A DNA stretch of 64,000 nt from Haliotis asinina (GCF_037392515.1 NC_090281.1:42880645-42944644); one strand, 5' to 3'. Positions 13,489 to 26,591 are shown, counted from the stretch's first letter. The notes: a model not told the origin generated them from the letters alone. Made by a program: numbers and translations.

Positions 13489-13612
13489 ATCCCACCGGGT
13501 ACCCATTTTCTGCTGGGTGAACAGAGCCAATTTTGAACAAACTTACTTGCCTGTGGTGAGACCACGTGTATTACATGTGCTTAGTTGTGCTTAGAAGTCC
13601 GAGAAACTCTCA
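13489..13612 (+). repeat. Interspersed repeat family D, copy 1
   Basis: It shares the order GGGTACCCATTTTC, GTGAACAGAG, AATTTTGAACAAACT, ACATGTGCTT and GTCCGAGAAACTCT with copies at 27.2 kb (plus) and 54.6 kb (minus). No coding capacity or terminal inverted repeats are obvious. Confidence 0.75.
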
Positions 13613-14119
13613 GCATCAAGCTGCCAAACACGGTCACCCATCCAAGACCTCTCACCGTTCATCGTTGCTTATCTTCAACTGATTTATGACTTTGTGACCC
13701 CGACAATACCAATGAGAAGGAACTATAGTAAGTGACTTTAGTTTTACGCCGCTTTTAGCAACTCTCCAGCAAATATAAACATGGACGACACCAGTTTGTG
13801 ACAATATACTCTCGTCTAAATGACTGAATGATGCACAGGGAATATAGGTAGCTTGTAATGAATCTAACTCAGCCTATGTATACATTAATAGGTTTACATA
13901 CAGAGCCTCTGGAAAAGTAGCGCAATGCATCCTGTTCACTTACCGCGCTCAGTATGATAAAGTGAGTGAGATGTGTTTTCTGCCGCTTTGCAGCACAACA
14001 TGGGAAAACCCCATTAAGAACAGAAACAATGTTCCCGGAGAGTCATCTTCTTGTATCTTGTATTGTCTTCATTTGTATCTCTGTTTGGACCTGGGTGTAA
14101 ATGACGTCATGACGTTAGG

Positions 14120-14335
14120 TAAATATCCGTGATGATCAGGGTTAGAGTTTATCTTCAGCAGCCATCTGTAGGAGGCAACTAACAGGATGGGGTGGTCAGA
14201 CTCGACATGGTTGACACATATCATCGAATCCTGTTTGCGTGGAACGATGCTCATGATGTGAATTACTAGATTGTCTGGTCCAGACTCGATTATTTACAGA
14301 CCACTCTCATATAGCAGCCGCGGTCAAAAACAGCA
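14120..14335 (+). mobile_element. SINE family B copy, diverged
   Basis: Landmarks GGTGGTCAGACTCG, TGGTTGACACATATCATC and GTCTGGTCCAGACTCGATTA occur in family B order. The standard tail is replaced by unrelated sequence, but a separate family B tail fragment follows at 14500-14575. Confidence 0.75.
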
Positions 14336-14499
14336 CCGATGTCTGCTCAACCGTAGCAGTCCACCCCGTGATATATATATATATATATATCCCAAGTTTG
14401 CCCAATCTGATTCACTAACACAATGTTAAAGAAACCATAAAAATGATCCACCAAATGTGTACCCAAAACTTCCAACAGCCACTTACCCTGAATATACAG

Positions 14500-14576
14500 A
14501 CTCGATTACTGACAGACAGCCCCTACATAGCTGGAACATTGCTGAGTGCGGTGTAAAACTAAACTCACCCAATCTC
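14500..14576 (+). mobile_element. SINE family B tail fragment
   Basis: CAGACTCGATTACTGACAGA and AGCTGGAACATTGCTGAGTG, followed by GTAAAACTAAACTCACCC, match the 3' third of family B. Confidence 0.75.
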
Positions 14577-14639
14577 TCAAAGGGCCAGTAAACTGACAAG
14601 TCAGTACTCATGTGTGAAACTAAGTTACCACTAGTCCAG

Positions 14640-14757
14640 CAGTGTCTATCTCAAGGACACCCAGAAATGGTTTTGACACATTTAAGCAAGCTGAGGATTC
14701 AAAGTCGTACGTGAGGCGTGATCAGTGAACGCTTTTACCACAAGGCCACCCAGTCGT
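14640..14757 (-). mobile_element. SINE family A fragment
   Basis: The complementary strand shows a tRNA-like head (TGGCCTTGTGGTAAAAGCG), a decayed B box and body sequence. The tail is missing. Confidence 0.65.
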
Positions 14758-15224
14758 AGCAATGACTAACAATGTCAATTATTCAGCATTAAAACAGCAT
14801 CAGTGATGATAAATCTCTCCTGTTCCTGCGACTGAGGGCGACAATGACGGCCCACTTACTGTGTATGAAGGTAGGACGACATCTGGGCCTCTATCACCTG
14901 ATGCCACCCACAATGCAGCGCATGTCGACCAGCTGCACGTATACACCAGTCTGCACATTACTGCACAGGTCACAGCATGTCTGTTCTTCTATACGTGTTT
15001 TGGTTTTTTAATACTTTTTGTCACCGTCCTCGCGAATACAACTTACAGTTAGTGCCATACATAAGAACAGCGTTTAATTAACAATGACATTTTTCGACCC
15101 AAGGAAATTGATAAGCATAATTTGATGAAATAGTGACCTGTTGGCTGTCTAAGGTCTTCAGGGTATAGTATTACTTCTGACTGCGGGATGAGGTAAAGCG
15201 CACGTAGCTCGTTCTTGTCCTGCA

Positions 15225-15405
15225 GGGTTTGGTTAAGATTCGTCTAATCAGCATGTCGCATGGTCGCATCTAGGGTAAGATTCGTCTAAGCAACATACCA
15301 TACGGTCCCATCTAGGGTAAGATTCGTCTAATCAACATGTCATACGGTCCCATCTAGGGTAAGATTCGACCAATCACCATGTCACACGGTCCCATCTAGG
15401 GTAAG
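15225..15405. repeat. About 42-bp tandem repeat, 4 copies
   Basis: Each unit contains GGTAAGATTCGTCTAATCA, then ACATG(T)CATACGGTCCCATCTA. Copies differ at several sites. Confidence 0.88.
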
Positions 15406-16065
15406 AGTGATGACCAATTACTTATCTGAACATGTTATGCAAATAAATGTCACTGAACTAATGATTATATTTCTGCCATAAAATGTTGGAGGAAAGCACT
15501 CAGGCACTGTTTGTCCACCATCTGTGGCTTCTGCGTGCGTGCGTGCGTGCGCGCGCGTGTGTGTGATAATTGTTATGGAAGACCATGTACAATGTGAATG
15601 TACCCCCTAAGATTTATGTACAAAGTACAAACTAGGCTATCCCACTGTCCACCACGCAACACAGGACGTAATATTATCAAACAGATACAGTTATGTGGCT
15701 TCCTGTTTATTCGCCCACTTTATCCTTGTAGAAACCTGCCAACCAAGAACTGTTCTGTCAATAATGTTGACAATCTAAAGCCAACTAGCAACCATTGGTC
15801 GACACAAACTAAGATCTGGCTTCAGAATAGCCTATCACGTCCCTAAAGAGTGAAATGTTGCCATGACAACTGTTTAAAACATTACTTCTATACACGTTAC
15901 ATGGCTATAAAAGTGTATACTCCCAGATCTCGTTGCTATGATACTGGCACGAGTTGTCAATCATCCATGGTCCTACAATGGTTAAAACAACAGTACCCTT
16001 ACCTAAAGGGTATTTCTGACTCCATATTATTGTGTTAATGTACGAGTGAGTTATTGTGTTAAGGT

Positions 16066-16140
16066 ACGAGTTAGTGGGTTCAGTTTTACGCCGCATTCAG
16101 AAATATTCCAGCTATATGGTAGCACGGCTTTCCTCCAGAT
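16066..16140 (-). mobile_element. SINE family A tail fragment
   Basis: AGTTTTACGCCGCATTCAGA and AATATTCCAGCTATAT are the reverse complement of the family A 3' module. Confidence 0.65.
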
Positions 16141-17421
16141 CAGGTAAACACGCAGTGACACAAACGGAATACCGATAAAGCGATGTGATAATGCGGATTG
16201 CTTTGTAACATTCAGACAGAGAGAAACACATATACCACAACATCACCCGTGTAATGTCCCAGCGACACATATTTCCTATCACTCTATCTGAACAGTTTTA
16301 CGACGTACCCAGGCCTGACTCGACTTAGTCATCGGTTTAACCAGTTATGGCTACAGACGGGGTTGAGATGCATACACGGAAATATTTCTCGCATGCGAGT
16401 GAATCATAAAATGATTTATTCTCAAATCAACTGACCCTACTGTTCCGAGTAAACCCGTTCAGAGAGAAGTTATGTTGCGCCAGCATGCGATCAAGCACTA
16501 CCGAGTTAGGTATTAAGACGCCCTTAAGACGTTCATTAGGACATGGTCTACACAGACATTTTTAACTTTGAATAATACGGTTATGAGCTGGTTCAAAAGT
16601 AACACCCTCAACCCTTTGAATTTTAATAAAAATGATAATATTACAATGTAGGGTTAGGTCAGAATACGTCGTTTTAATATAATGAATGCAGAAGATATGT
16701 ATGACCAGTGAGTTCATGTACAGACTACAGTGATTTGCTGTCAAGAGTTTCCTGAGGTTCCAAACCCAGCCGGCTACAATGGGATTTACTCTGTGCATAT
16801 ACCTTTGGGAGCACTTTACTTATGTACCATTGTTTTAGCTACTTCCGGGTGCTGTATATAGGAGTGTAACCCTAACCTTAACCCCTTTGGTATTACCCGC
16901 GAACCTACGCCGAGTTGTGATATTATAACTGAAATTTTGTTAATTTAACCCATTCATCCACTCACCTTGATCAAAATATGTTATCCCAGAGGTCTCACAA
17001 TAGAATGTGTCAAGTTTCTTTCTGCATGGGGACAGTGACCTGTCAAGTGGTTGAAGCACTGAAGACACGTGTCCGATCCCCGACATTGGCCGAAAGTAAG
17101 TCGTTTCAACTTTATCTTCAATGAGTGATTACAGTTACTTATTACATTGACGTCATATGGAACGTCCGCAGCACTGTGCCGCGACGTCACCATGACGTCA
17201 CACTACGTTTGCAATGAGGACAGTCCCGTATTTCTACAATACAAGGTGAATAGATAAATAAAAAAATCATTACTTTTGTATTATCAAAATATTTTTGATG
17301 CACAACACTTCAGTGTATTTACAATTTTAATGAGTATCAACATTGAGCATACTTACGCTACTGTGTAGATTTATTACTACTCATGATTCTGTAAATCTAT
17401 TAATTAAGCCTTGAAGAACAC

Positions 17422-18150
17422 GTGTTCCTGGAAATAATGCTTCTCTTCGGGAGGAGAGGGAGGGAGAACCTGGCAGCACTGAGGGTGACAGACCTAGCGG
17501 TTACCACGGACGCTGAGGGAGACATGTTTGTTTACATGTGCATGGATGAACAGACTAAGAGCCGCCAAGAGACCGTGCTAGAGGGAGGACGTGTGAGAAG
17601 AAAGGTATGCAGTTTTATTGAACACATTATTTTGAATGTAAGCCAATATGGTTACAATGAAAGGATACATACCAAAGTTACAACATATGACGCTGGCGAG
17701 GCAACCGTGACTACAAATATCAAGGGACGTCACTCTCATTCAATTTCCTTCGGCTGTTGTGAGTCTGAGATAAAAGCATGTTCACTGGTTCAAATCCACA
17801 AAATGTTACATCATTATGCATTTTTATTCAAACAATTTATTAATTCTTTTACAGGTAATACAAGTTGCGTAGTCCGTTCTTATATGAAGTACGCAAGACT
17901 TCTGAATAAAAAGTGCCCAAAGTTGTTCTAACAATCGAACCCGAAGATGGAAAATAACCAGCATTATTATCCCACTGCCCTTGGCCACAACCGTATCGGT
18001 TCAATGATGCCAAATCTGAGCATCAAGGCAGGGCTCTCCATGAATTACACTAATCACTCACTGGGAGTCTTGGGCTCAGCTCAGCTCCCTTCCCGTCTTA
18101 TTATGACCGTAAGGCTATTGGTTTGTAGTGGGAACAAATACTTTACTTGA
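17422..18150 (+). pseudogene. Crypton-type tyrosine recombinase relic (DUF3504-like)
   Basis: Three blocks resemble the tyrosine-recombinase-like domain of Cryptons and of host proteins derived from them (ZMYM2/QRICH1 type). Block 1 (17422-17604) has FLEIMLLFGRRGRENL, with the box I arginine, and ends at a good donor (AAG|GTATGC). Block 2 (17866-17928) reads CVVRSYMKYARLLNKKCPKL. Block 3 (17932-18060) contains GHNRIGSMMPNLS, KAGLS and YTNHS, the conserved run before the HxxR box. A TAA at 17929 interrupts blocks 2 and 3 where a glutamine codon fits. After YTNHS the expected arginine and the tyrosine region are lost. The 260 bp between blocks 1 and 2 look like an intron, though the phases I can find do not match. 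It is probably a decayed transposon copy; a decayed host gene is the alternative. Confidence 0.72.
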
Positions 18151-19687
18151 GTAAATGAATATGTTTTGGTTTTTAGAAGTTTTTTTCTGTAATTATATAA
18201 TAAATCTGACTGACCAGTCTTTAATTGTATAATGTTTATCTCCTAACTGGAAACAACCTTTAATGACACAAATACTGTTTATGTTAGGGGCTGTGTACTG
18301 CAAAGATTTTTTTAAATAGAGGGTAATATGATAGCGAAAATCCCAGATAATTGTGGAAGAAACATCATATGATTGTATATTTTTAGTTTTAATAAATGTT
18401 TTATCAGCATTTCCATCACATCTGTTGTGTTGATATCAGTCATGTTGGTGGTCAAGCTGAAGTAGTGCGGCATTGTTGCATATACATGCGTAGTGAAGCG
18501 ACGGACGTGGAATCAGAGGCATTTTAAATCCAAAACTTTCCAATTGCATATGTGGAAAATTCCAAGGTCTGCGTCAAAATCCATGGAGTTGTTAAAATTG
18601 TTATGTTCACCATCATAGCAGTCAAACGGAAGTTAGTTCTCACAATAACACTTGTTATGCGCGGTGAAAGGGCCTAAAATCAGATGACCGTCAAACCAGA
18701 ATTGATGCCGTCTGATTTTGCTTAACAACCAATCAGAATCCAGTATTTTGTTGAGTCATGGTAGAATCGTGAATACATTTGTATACGTGTTTGGTCCAAT
18801 CTGTAACCGTAACCACTCCCTGAAGATAAAGTTGAAACGCGTAGGAGATAAATCCGTGTGGTGTCATTATTTTGTGGATATCAGTGGGTAGACTGTCAGG
18901 GTGTGGTTTCTATTCAGTAACGTAATACATTTCCGGAAAGAATACACACGTCCGTCGTTTTCCGTGTAATGGTGAACCAGTTGATACAGTCGCTGGAACA
19001 CCTTAGAATATGTACTGATAGCAGGTAACGTTGAATACCAACACTGATGTCCTGAATAGTATACGTCAACGACACCTCAATCTTATGTGCAAACTGCCAT
19101 ATTTTAATGTTTCCCAGTCTGTTATGATGTTGTTTTATACCACTCTTATTCAGAGTATACTCGTATTTTCTCCTTAGTGCTGGCCGAGTCTCTTTCAGTC
19201 CAAAACAAATTAAAAGGTTAAAAAAATGTTAAAATATTGTATACAACTGGTAAAAACGCCGGGATCACTTTCGATAATCTTTCACTTCTCTTTGAGCGGC
19301 AAGTACTTTCAATGTCTGAAAAAGTCTTTAGTGACCCTACACATCTTTAGAATTAAGAGTATAAGCTGTTTACCTTCTGGCCACCACTACACAGTACCAA
19401 TCATCCAGATTAAAAGAGCTCGAACATCTTTTGTACCTAACAGTATTGCAATTTCAAACAAATATTAAATGTCCAGTTCATATTTATCTCTTTTTATGTT
19501 TTCAGTAATTTCATATTTGATGTTGGCATTCATTTGTATACTTCTCAAGCTCAAGCTCTGTGGTGCTACACGAATTCCTTTCAAGGGAAAAAAGTATTGT
19601 CTCTGTCTGTCTGTTTACAAAATATAAAACTGGACGATGGTACAGGTTGAACCGAAATCCAGACTAATTACTGTGATTACCTACTAC

Positions 19688-19800
19688 AAAGTGAATGCCG
19701 GGACGCGGTGGGCGAGCTAAGGCGCCTGGGCCGTTCACATTGACATGCAATGAATGATCGAGGGAAAACAAGGCGCTTTCGAGAAGTATAAATATTAGTA
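19688..19800 (+). mobile_element. SINE family C, internally deleted
   Basis: The head GCGGTGGGCGAGCTAAGGCG, with A-box character, is followed almost directly by ATGATCGAGGGAAAA and GGCGCTTTCGAG, which belong to the far end of family C. Most of the body is missing. Confidence 0.55.
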
Positions 19801-20129
19801 TGTATGTACTTTCAAATTTCATAATAAAGTGATAACAAGTACATGTCGTAAACGCAGCAAACGTTCGGAATTTGAACCTTAAGCCTACATTATGTTAGCC
19901 ATAGACAAACAACATTTCCATCATGCTGATAAATGTGTCTGTATTGCAATTCAGTTCAAACATACACTTGATACTTTCAGCTGTAAGTAATCGTGTTGAT
20001 AGATAAAACGATGGTGCATACATACATCTTTGTTTATGCTGCTTAAGATTTTTATACACTTTGTCTGTGAGCAATTACACTTATAGATATAGACAACTCC
20101 ATCTTTCATAAAGATATGATTCATACCGC

Positions 20130-20235
20130 AATGAGGAGCGGTGGGGTAGCCTAGTGCTTCAAGCGTCCGCTCGCAAGACTGGGTTCGATTCCATAACCTC
20201 TCATCATCTACCCATGGACCATAAAATGACCCTGT
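20130..20235 (+). mobile_element. SINE family A head
   Basis: GGGGTAGCCTAGTGCTTCAA (A-box region) and GGGTTCGATTCC (B box) are well preserved at tRNA-like spacing. The 3' module is not found directly downstream. Confidence 0.7.
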
Positions 20236-22722
20236 GTAAATGTGAACAGAATGAGATATATTCCCTATTAAAAACTGAGTAGTATAGTTGCGAGTACGCC
20301 GGACGTAAATCAACGAAATAATATCTGTAGATTGACGTCACACAATGTTGCCAGCTGTGGGACAGTCAGTATTCAGTAGTTGAGTCCCCCTGATCCTCAA
20401 AGATGGGACGTTACTTTTACCAGTTTCTTACCTGATCATAGTTATCAAGCAAGAGACAAGCAAGAAACACAAGTACTGAATGCTGTCTACTCGTTAACTG
20501 CATGATTTGTGAAGGCAGGGGACCAGCCGACCTGCATGAATGCAGAGACAAAGAATGGAAATGTCGAATCCCCGTTAGCCTGTAACCACCATCTTCAGAC
20601 CCACTTCCTTCATTTTGTCTTTGTTTTATGCCGCACGCACTAAGCAATATTCCTCCGTTGTTGTTTATACTTCCCTGATGACTGGTTGTAACATTAGGAG
20701 AGAAATATATATTTTATCAATATTTTGTGCATTTACACAGCTGTAATTCGCTGTCCGCTCTACAGAAATTCGTGAAAGATCTAAACATCATATGTTTACT
20801 TGTACCTCAGGGAGTGGCGTGAATGGCCACAGTGTATAGAATTATGTAATTCCTTTATATGGGAAGGTCTTCTAAACACTTCTCTTACGATATATAACGG
20901 TTAATTCTCCAATGTATTTGTTTATGTGTTTAGCGCTACATAGTCCGTTTGCTGCAAAATCGGATCGATGAAAAATGGCAAATTAACATACTCTCGAAAG
21001 CAACAAATTGTCTCAAATGGCATGGACGTTTGTCCATACCATATCAAATCGCCACTGTAACTTGAGACATTAGCACTAGATATGCACAAAAAACAGAACA
21101 CTATATAAAGGGTATCGCAAAACACAGGGATCGAGTCTCAAAACTTCTAGTCTGAAATAGTTTCAATATCACTGTCAACATTCTCTTTCCACAGAGGTTA
21201 CTTGTCGTATTACGGAAGCTATAATTAGCCTTCCGTGCCATCTAAGACGATTTGTTGCTTTTGAATATATACTCTCTTGCTATGTCATCGGTACAGTTCT
21301 GCAGTAAACGAACTATAGTGTACATTCAACAGGGCTGTAACGACGCATCGAACTGTCGATGGATTGCAGCTGTTGTGTCTCCGATAGATATTAACTTATG
21401 GTAGAAACAAAAAAACTATCGATATATCGATAGTGTGTGTGACTATCGATGGTTTAAATATGACTTCATTTGACAATACAGGATATTTGGGTGCAGATGT
21501 GCAGATTCATTGAGTTTGTTTCAACTGTTTACTTGATCTGGCTTTCAAGATCCTTGTCAGTTATTAAAAAGAGACTTGTTTTTGTTTCATATAAACTATA
21601 AATTCATTTGGGAAATGGCAATTCAAGGAGAGAGAAACCTATTGCAATAGTATTGCAATAGTTGGTCACAATAGCACAATAGAGTATCGCTATCGCAACA
21701 GTTGTTTTTGAGTATCTTCTGATGCATCTGTACACACACTACAAGTCCAAACACGTTGTTCTCTTGTATTCAGCTGTTTCCGTGTCAGATCGACATCGCG
21801 TTAATGAGATCTGCCCTTCAAACAAAGGACACCTTGGTCGGGGTCACGCGGGGTTCCTGTTAACGCCACTGCAACTGTGTAATGACTAGATAAAACGGCA
21901 CATTGCATGCAAGACGCAATTTAAAACCAATCACCTATAAGGTACAACAAAGATGCTGGTTATTTCAAGCCCTTAGGGAAAGCTGTTCATGATCTATGAA
22001 AACTTTACCATAGTTTGTTTAATCAATCAAATAAAAAAAACCCAAAAACACAAAAACGATAAATACGTCATATTAATTAGATTGAAAAAGATGAAAATCT
22101 CAACAAAATTTATATTTAAGATATTTATTTACAGCAGTCGACACTGAGTTGGCAGTAGCCAGAATTGATGTGTGGTAGCAAATACACACGTGGAAAAAGA
22201 ATTGCAACACAACGTACTTTTCAAAGTATTGACATGTTACTTAACCAAATCTCAACTTAACGCACTGTTTGGAAAAAAAGAACTTCAACTATTGATTAAA
22301 TGACAATCTAAACGCAAAAAGAAAAAAAATGCGGTTCATCTACAGAAGCAAACAAATGACTCATTTTGTAGTGTTGATAACTATCAGTGTTTGAATGTTG
22401 TCACAACCCCTAGTGTACAGAACACAACCTTGAACACTGTTTTTGTTATTTACAATGTCAGTTGTATTGCATCTTTGTGCGTGTGGTTTTGGCATAATGA
22501 CAAAAATTCACAAAATTCTTGACACAACAATGAAAAGGATACCTTATAAGCCATGGTTCAATTTATCCTCATTGAAGTTTCAAAATGTCTCTTCCGTGGT
22601 TTTGAGGTTTCCGTGAGATTGACTGTGTAAATGAGGAAAGTTTGAAAAGGATATTTGTTTTGACTAACAAAGAACAGGAGGAAGTCATCGGGAAGCTTTC
22701 TTTTTTTTTTCTTTCTTTTTTT

Positions 22723-22850
22723 TTCACAACCGCTAGTGTACAGAACACAACCTTGAACACTTAACAACCCACGAATCCGCTGATAAAATTAATGACCAGA
22801 TGGTGGCCACATCAATACATGCAAACGCCTAGTTGTGGGAACGGCTATAC
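22723..22850 (+). mobile_element. SINE family C body fragment
   Basis: CTAGTGTACAGAACACAACC, then ACCCACGAATCCGCTGAT, GACCAGATGGTGGCCAC and CCTAGTTGTGGGAACG follow the order seen in the full copy at 25.1 kb. A shorter piece of the same segment lies near 22396-22440. Confidence 0.7.
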
Positions 22851-23679
22851 GTGTACGTGTATTAACATGGGAAAATTGGACAAAGAGTTACCAATATTTT
22901 ACAACGGTATGCGTTATTGAAAACTGGAAATTTACAGACCAACTGACCACGTTCCTCAGCGTTAAACCTGTCAAGGGTCACGGTGAAAACGAGCATCGGA
23001 CTTAATCCGTGTCCAGTATCTCTAAAGCTAACAGAGCCAAGGTGCAATACATGTATCTGTCTTTACGGCTGTTTGTAGTTCACGTTGGTCAAATCACGTG
23101 CGTGCCACGTATATCTTCGTGGCATACTCACGACTGACCATCGATGCCTTGGTCCATCTAAATGACATAATCTCAAGTTCACAATAACTCATTATCGTAA
23201 GTTTTATCAGGGATACTCTCTATATAGGCTCCCTGGTTTTATCTGTAAACGCGATTATCTGCGAGGGTTGGAATAGGTATATAATACGGATGACAGTCAC
23301 AAATCAGGAGGTGGCTGTCTAGTAAATGTTATTGCATTACGTTTTGAATACTAAGCTGTCTTGTAACTGTTTACGGTGTAGATTGTATAAACGAGCTCTG
23401 GTTTGATGTGTAGAGCATTTAACAATGACATCACGTTGAATACTTTTGAATGTGTATCATGATTAATGTAGTATGTATAACGAATCCACGTATGATATTT
23501 ATGTGAAAGCTGATTGATAACTATAATTGTAACATATTACCATTGAATTATCACGTAGAAGATGCTGTGACTGCTGTGTATTAAGCTCCTTGTTTGTTTT
23601 ACCGAGGCGTTGTGTTGTGTGTGGGTTGTATAATCATGCCTCTTTAGAAGCGAGGCAATTCCCCGACCTAGCGATTTAA

Positions 23680-23920
23680 TACGTGCAGTAAACTTGGACA
23701 AAGCACTGTGACTATGTGTCCCAGTCCATCCAGCTATGAATGGGTACTTCGTAAGGATGAGAAAGGCCCAATAACTCAATACGCCTAGTGGCGGCCAGAC
23801 TTGTATGATCCCCAGGGAGTTGAGATTGATAATACGAAGTACCGATGAGATTGGCATGCTATGATCGAGGGAAAAGCGCCTGTGATCAGCCGAGTTAGAA
23901 CTTGGTGCTTTATAAACAGA
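23680..23920 (+). mobile_element. SINE family C 3' part
   Basis: GTGCAGTAAACTTGGACAAA, TGTCCCAGTCCATCCAGC, GAATGGGTACTTCGTAAGGA and GATCGAGGGAAAAGCGC match the 3' half of family C, ending in GGTGCTTTATAAA. Confidence 0.75.
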
Positions 23921-24142
23921 AAATAATATTATGATGGCCGCATGACGTTAACAAGTGCGATCAGTTTCAGAAATCTTCAGGAAATCAGGCACGTAAGTAT
24001 CAATAACCAATCGCAGTGACCTTATCCGGCGTCATCTTTGGGGAGGGGACGTGTGGGGGAACGTTGCAGGCCACGACAACACGTTGACGCTGTTTGCTGC
24101 AAAGTCGTGCACACAATTCAGGCTGTAAAACAGGGACAGGGT

Positions 24143-24513
24143 AGTGATGGGCGAGCTGGGTAAGGCGCCAGGCTAATGATCCAGCAAGATTGAGGTGCCG
24201 GGATCGAGCAAACTTCGTTGGCATACGTTGGCATATGACCAGATGGTTGGATGAATACGTGCAGACACCTAGTTGCGGGTACAGCAACGTCCAGTGAACT
24301 TGGACAAAGTACTGTGACTGTGTCCCAGTCCACCAAGCTGTTAATGGGTGCCTCGCTAGGATGTGCGCCAACTGGCAGCAAGAGTTGTACACTCCCCAAG
24401 GAGCTGAGATTGAAATGCGATGTACTGTTGAGATTGACACCCAGTGATTGAGGGAAAAATACCAGCGCCTTGAGCATGTACTAGTGCGTGGATATATGCG
24501 CTACATAAATATC
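24143..24513 (+). mobile_element. SINE family C, near full length
   Basis: A tRNA-like head (GTGATGGGCGAGCTGGGTAA and a B-box-like GGGATCGAGC) is followed by the family body. The copy ends in GCGCTACATAAATATC, the usual 'gcgctat.aaat' ending of many invertebrate SINEs. Confidence 0.8.
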
Positions 24514-24702
24514 CTATATCCTAAAGGGTCTATAGCGTATACTGATGCTTAGGCTCTGAATATAAATAATTTTGATAGCAAGAAACAAAGCCATTTTAAC
24601 TGAAAAGGAGCCCCAGCGAGACCAGAGATTCAGAACCTGAACCTGGGGAAATGTAGACTTACTTCATTTAAGGCTTTAGCTCTGCAGAGAGGGTCTTGCG
24701 GT

Positions 24703-24929
24703 AGGTTGCCATAAAAGGCGACTCAGCTTGTCGTAAGAGGCGACTAACGGGATCGGGTGGTCAGGCTCGCTGAATTGGTTGACACATGTCATCGGTTCCC
24801 AATTGCGCAGATCGATGCTCATGTTGTTGCTCACTGGATTGTCTGGTCCAGACTCGATTATTTACAGACCGCCGCCATATAGCTGTAATATTGCTGAGTG
24901 CGGCGTAAAACTAAACTCACTCACTCACT
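24703..24929 (+). mobile_element. SINE family B copy
   Basis: It runs from GTTGCCATAAAAGGCGACT through GGGATCGGGTGGTCAGGC and GTCTGGTCCAGACTCGATTA to AGCTGTAATATTGCTGAGTG and the tail ACTAAACTCACTCACTCAC. It is well preserved, hence younger than the copies at 6.5 and 14.1 kb. Confidence 0.88.
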
Positions 24930-25146
24930 TGCGGTAGGCAAATAATGTTGTTCAGGGACTGTGAGACAGACAAGCCTTGTCACGCTTTCAAGAAGGACAC
25001 CACGTGACAAGAGCCTCACTTCCTTGGGTCCTGTGCCTCCGCACCACTGTCTGTCGACAGCCCATATGCCCGCAACATCCGTTGCTGGTGACGCCAAAGT
25101 CCGGAATCGAGCGACGTGCCTTACATTTTCAATATCCATGATATTG

Positions 25147-25530
25147 GGGGTGCGGTGAGCGAGCTGTCTAATGCACCAGGCTACCAACCCAGCGAGCTTG
25201 GGGGCGCCGGGATCGAGCCCACCTGTGACCGGGTCTGAAAAACATTGGAGTCAACTTTGTGTGCAGACTCTTTCAGTGTTGTCACAAGCCCTAGTGTTCA
25301 GTACACAACCCTGTGCACTTAAAAGAACCCACGAATCCGTTGGTAGATGACCAGATGGTGACCACACGATTACGTACAAACACCTAGTTGCGGGTACACC
25401 AACGTGCAGTAAACATGGACAAAGTACTACGACTATATGTCCCAGTCCACTCAGCTGTGAATGGGTACCGCGTAAGGATGGGAAAGCCACATTAACTCGG
25501 TGCACCTGATATCGGCGCTATACAAATATC
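25147..25530 (+). mobile_element. SINE family C, full length
   Basis: The head has GCGGTGAGCGAGCTGTC (A-box region) and GGGATCGAGCCCACC (B box). A body of about 300 bp follows, ending in GGCGCTATACAAATATC. It is the best reference for family C here; its 3' end differs from that of families A and B. Confidence 0.85.
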
Positions 25531-25655
25531 TAGTTGTCTAACAATATATTGCATTGTATAATGCCTCCTCTAGGGAATATCTATGCATACAATCACCTTG
25601 TCATGTGGGTTAACAATCCGTCTTACAACGTCCATCTATGTAGTTTTTAATTTCT

Positions 25656-25799
25656 AGTGAGAATGTTTTGTTTTAGACCGCTTTAGACAATATTCAAGTA
25701 AATTCTCACAGAGGGTGACCTCAGGAAATGTGCCTCACATTTACAAATGTAAGGAAATCGGACCCGACGGGTGAACACTAGGCTACGCTCCCGGCCCTA
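25656..25799 (-). mobile_element. SINE family A, diverged full-length copy
   Basis: The complement has GGAGCGTAGCCTAGTGTTCA at the head, a decayed B box, a body, and GAATATTGTCTAAAGCGGTC at the tail. Confidence 0.65.
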
Positions 25800-26509
25800 G
25801 TCACTGGTATATTTTATCATCGTTTTCCAAGTGTTGTCTATGTGGTTCACTGTGCACAATTATACGAAAACGGCATACAAACACTGACTCCAACGTAATG
25901 TGCAGACGTAATAATTCGTGTAGTACGTCATCTGTAGTACGACGCACAGTTCTTTGACGACACAGACTGATGACGTCATAAACACGCTTCTCGCCACAGG
26001 AAGACGCTACAACGAACTTTATCCCAGATTTATTCACGATTGTGACAGACAAAAGCGTATTACCTTATGTAAGTATGTCTGAAAAATTCCTAAGAACGAT
26101 ACCGGCCAAAAGGGATCTGAGCTGAACCATGTACAAAGCGAAGTAAGACGCTGATAGATAATTATTTCCCAATGGATGAGTGGAGACCATTGATAATTCT
26201 ATCTGTTCTTTTAAGTCTGTGTAACTGTTGTCTATCATGTACATAAGATGGGACTATATGTATGCTGAAAAGGTTTAGTGTTTCCCGAGTGAAACGTCAC
26301 TGAGCAGTCCCCCAACTTTGTGGAATACCTTCAGTATTACACGAAAAATGACAAAATGCCTACGAAATTGCTTCAGGTAGCGTTCATCAATATTGACTGA
26401 TTAAAACGATACAACCGTATGCATGTTCAGCCAGTATAAAACATCGATACTATCACCAGTTTAACACAGCATGGTAAAAAACTATCGATATATTGTCACC
26501 ATTGGGCCG

Positions 26510-26510
<1 letters not shown>

Positions 26511-26588
<78 letters not shown>
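26511..26588. repeat. (TG)n followed by (AG)n
   Basis: Pure TG dinucleotides change at one point to pure AG dinucleotides. A decayed SINE A tail (TTTTATGCGGCGTTACATGC) follows directly. Confidence 0.97.

Positions 26589-26591
<3 letters not shown>

Larger units (their letters stand above)
12553..17421. other. No supported gene; repeats and SINE relics
   Basis: No coding exon is recognised. The stretch holds the exact 86-bp duplication, a copy of repeat family D, several SINE A and B fragments, an (AT)9 run near 14370-14390, a 42-bp array near 15.3 kb and a GT-rich run near 15535-15563. Confidence 0.6.

Noticed and set aside
20130-20235. tRNA-like sequence with good A and B boxes
   Set aside because: It belongs to SINE family A and has no foldable acceptor or anticodon arms that I can place, so it is not called as a tRNA gene.
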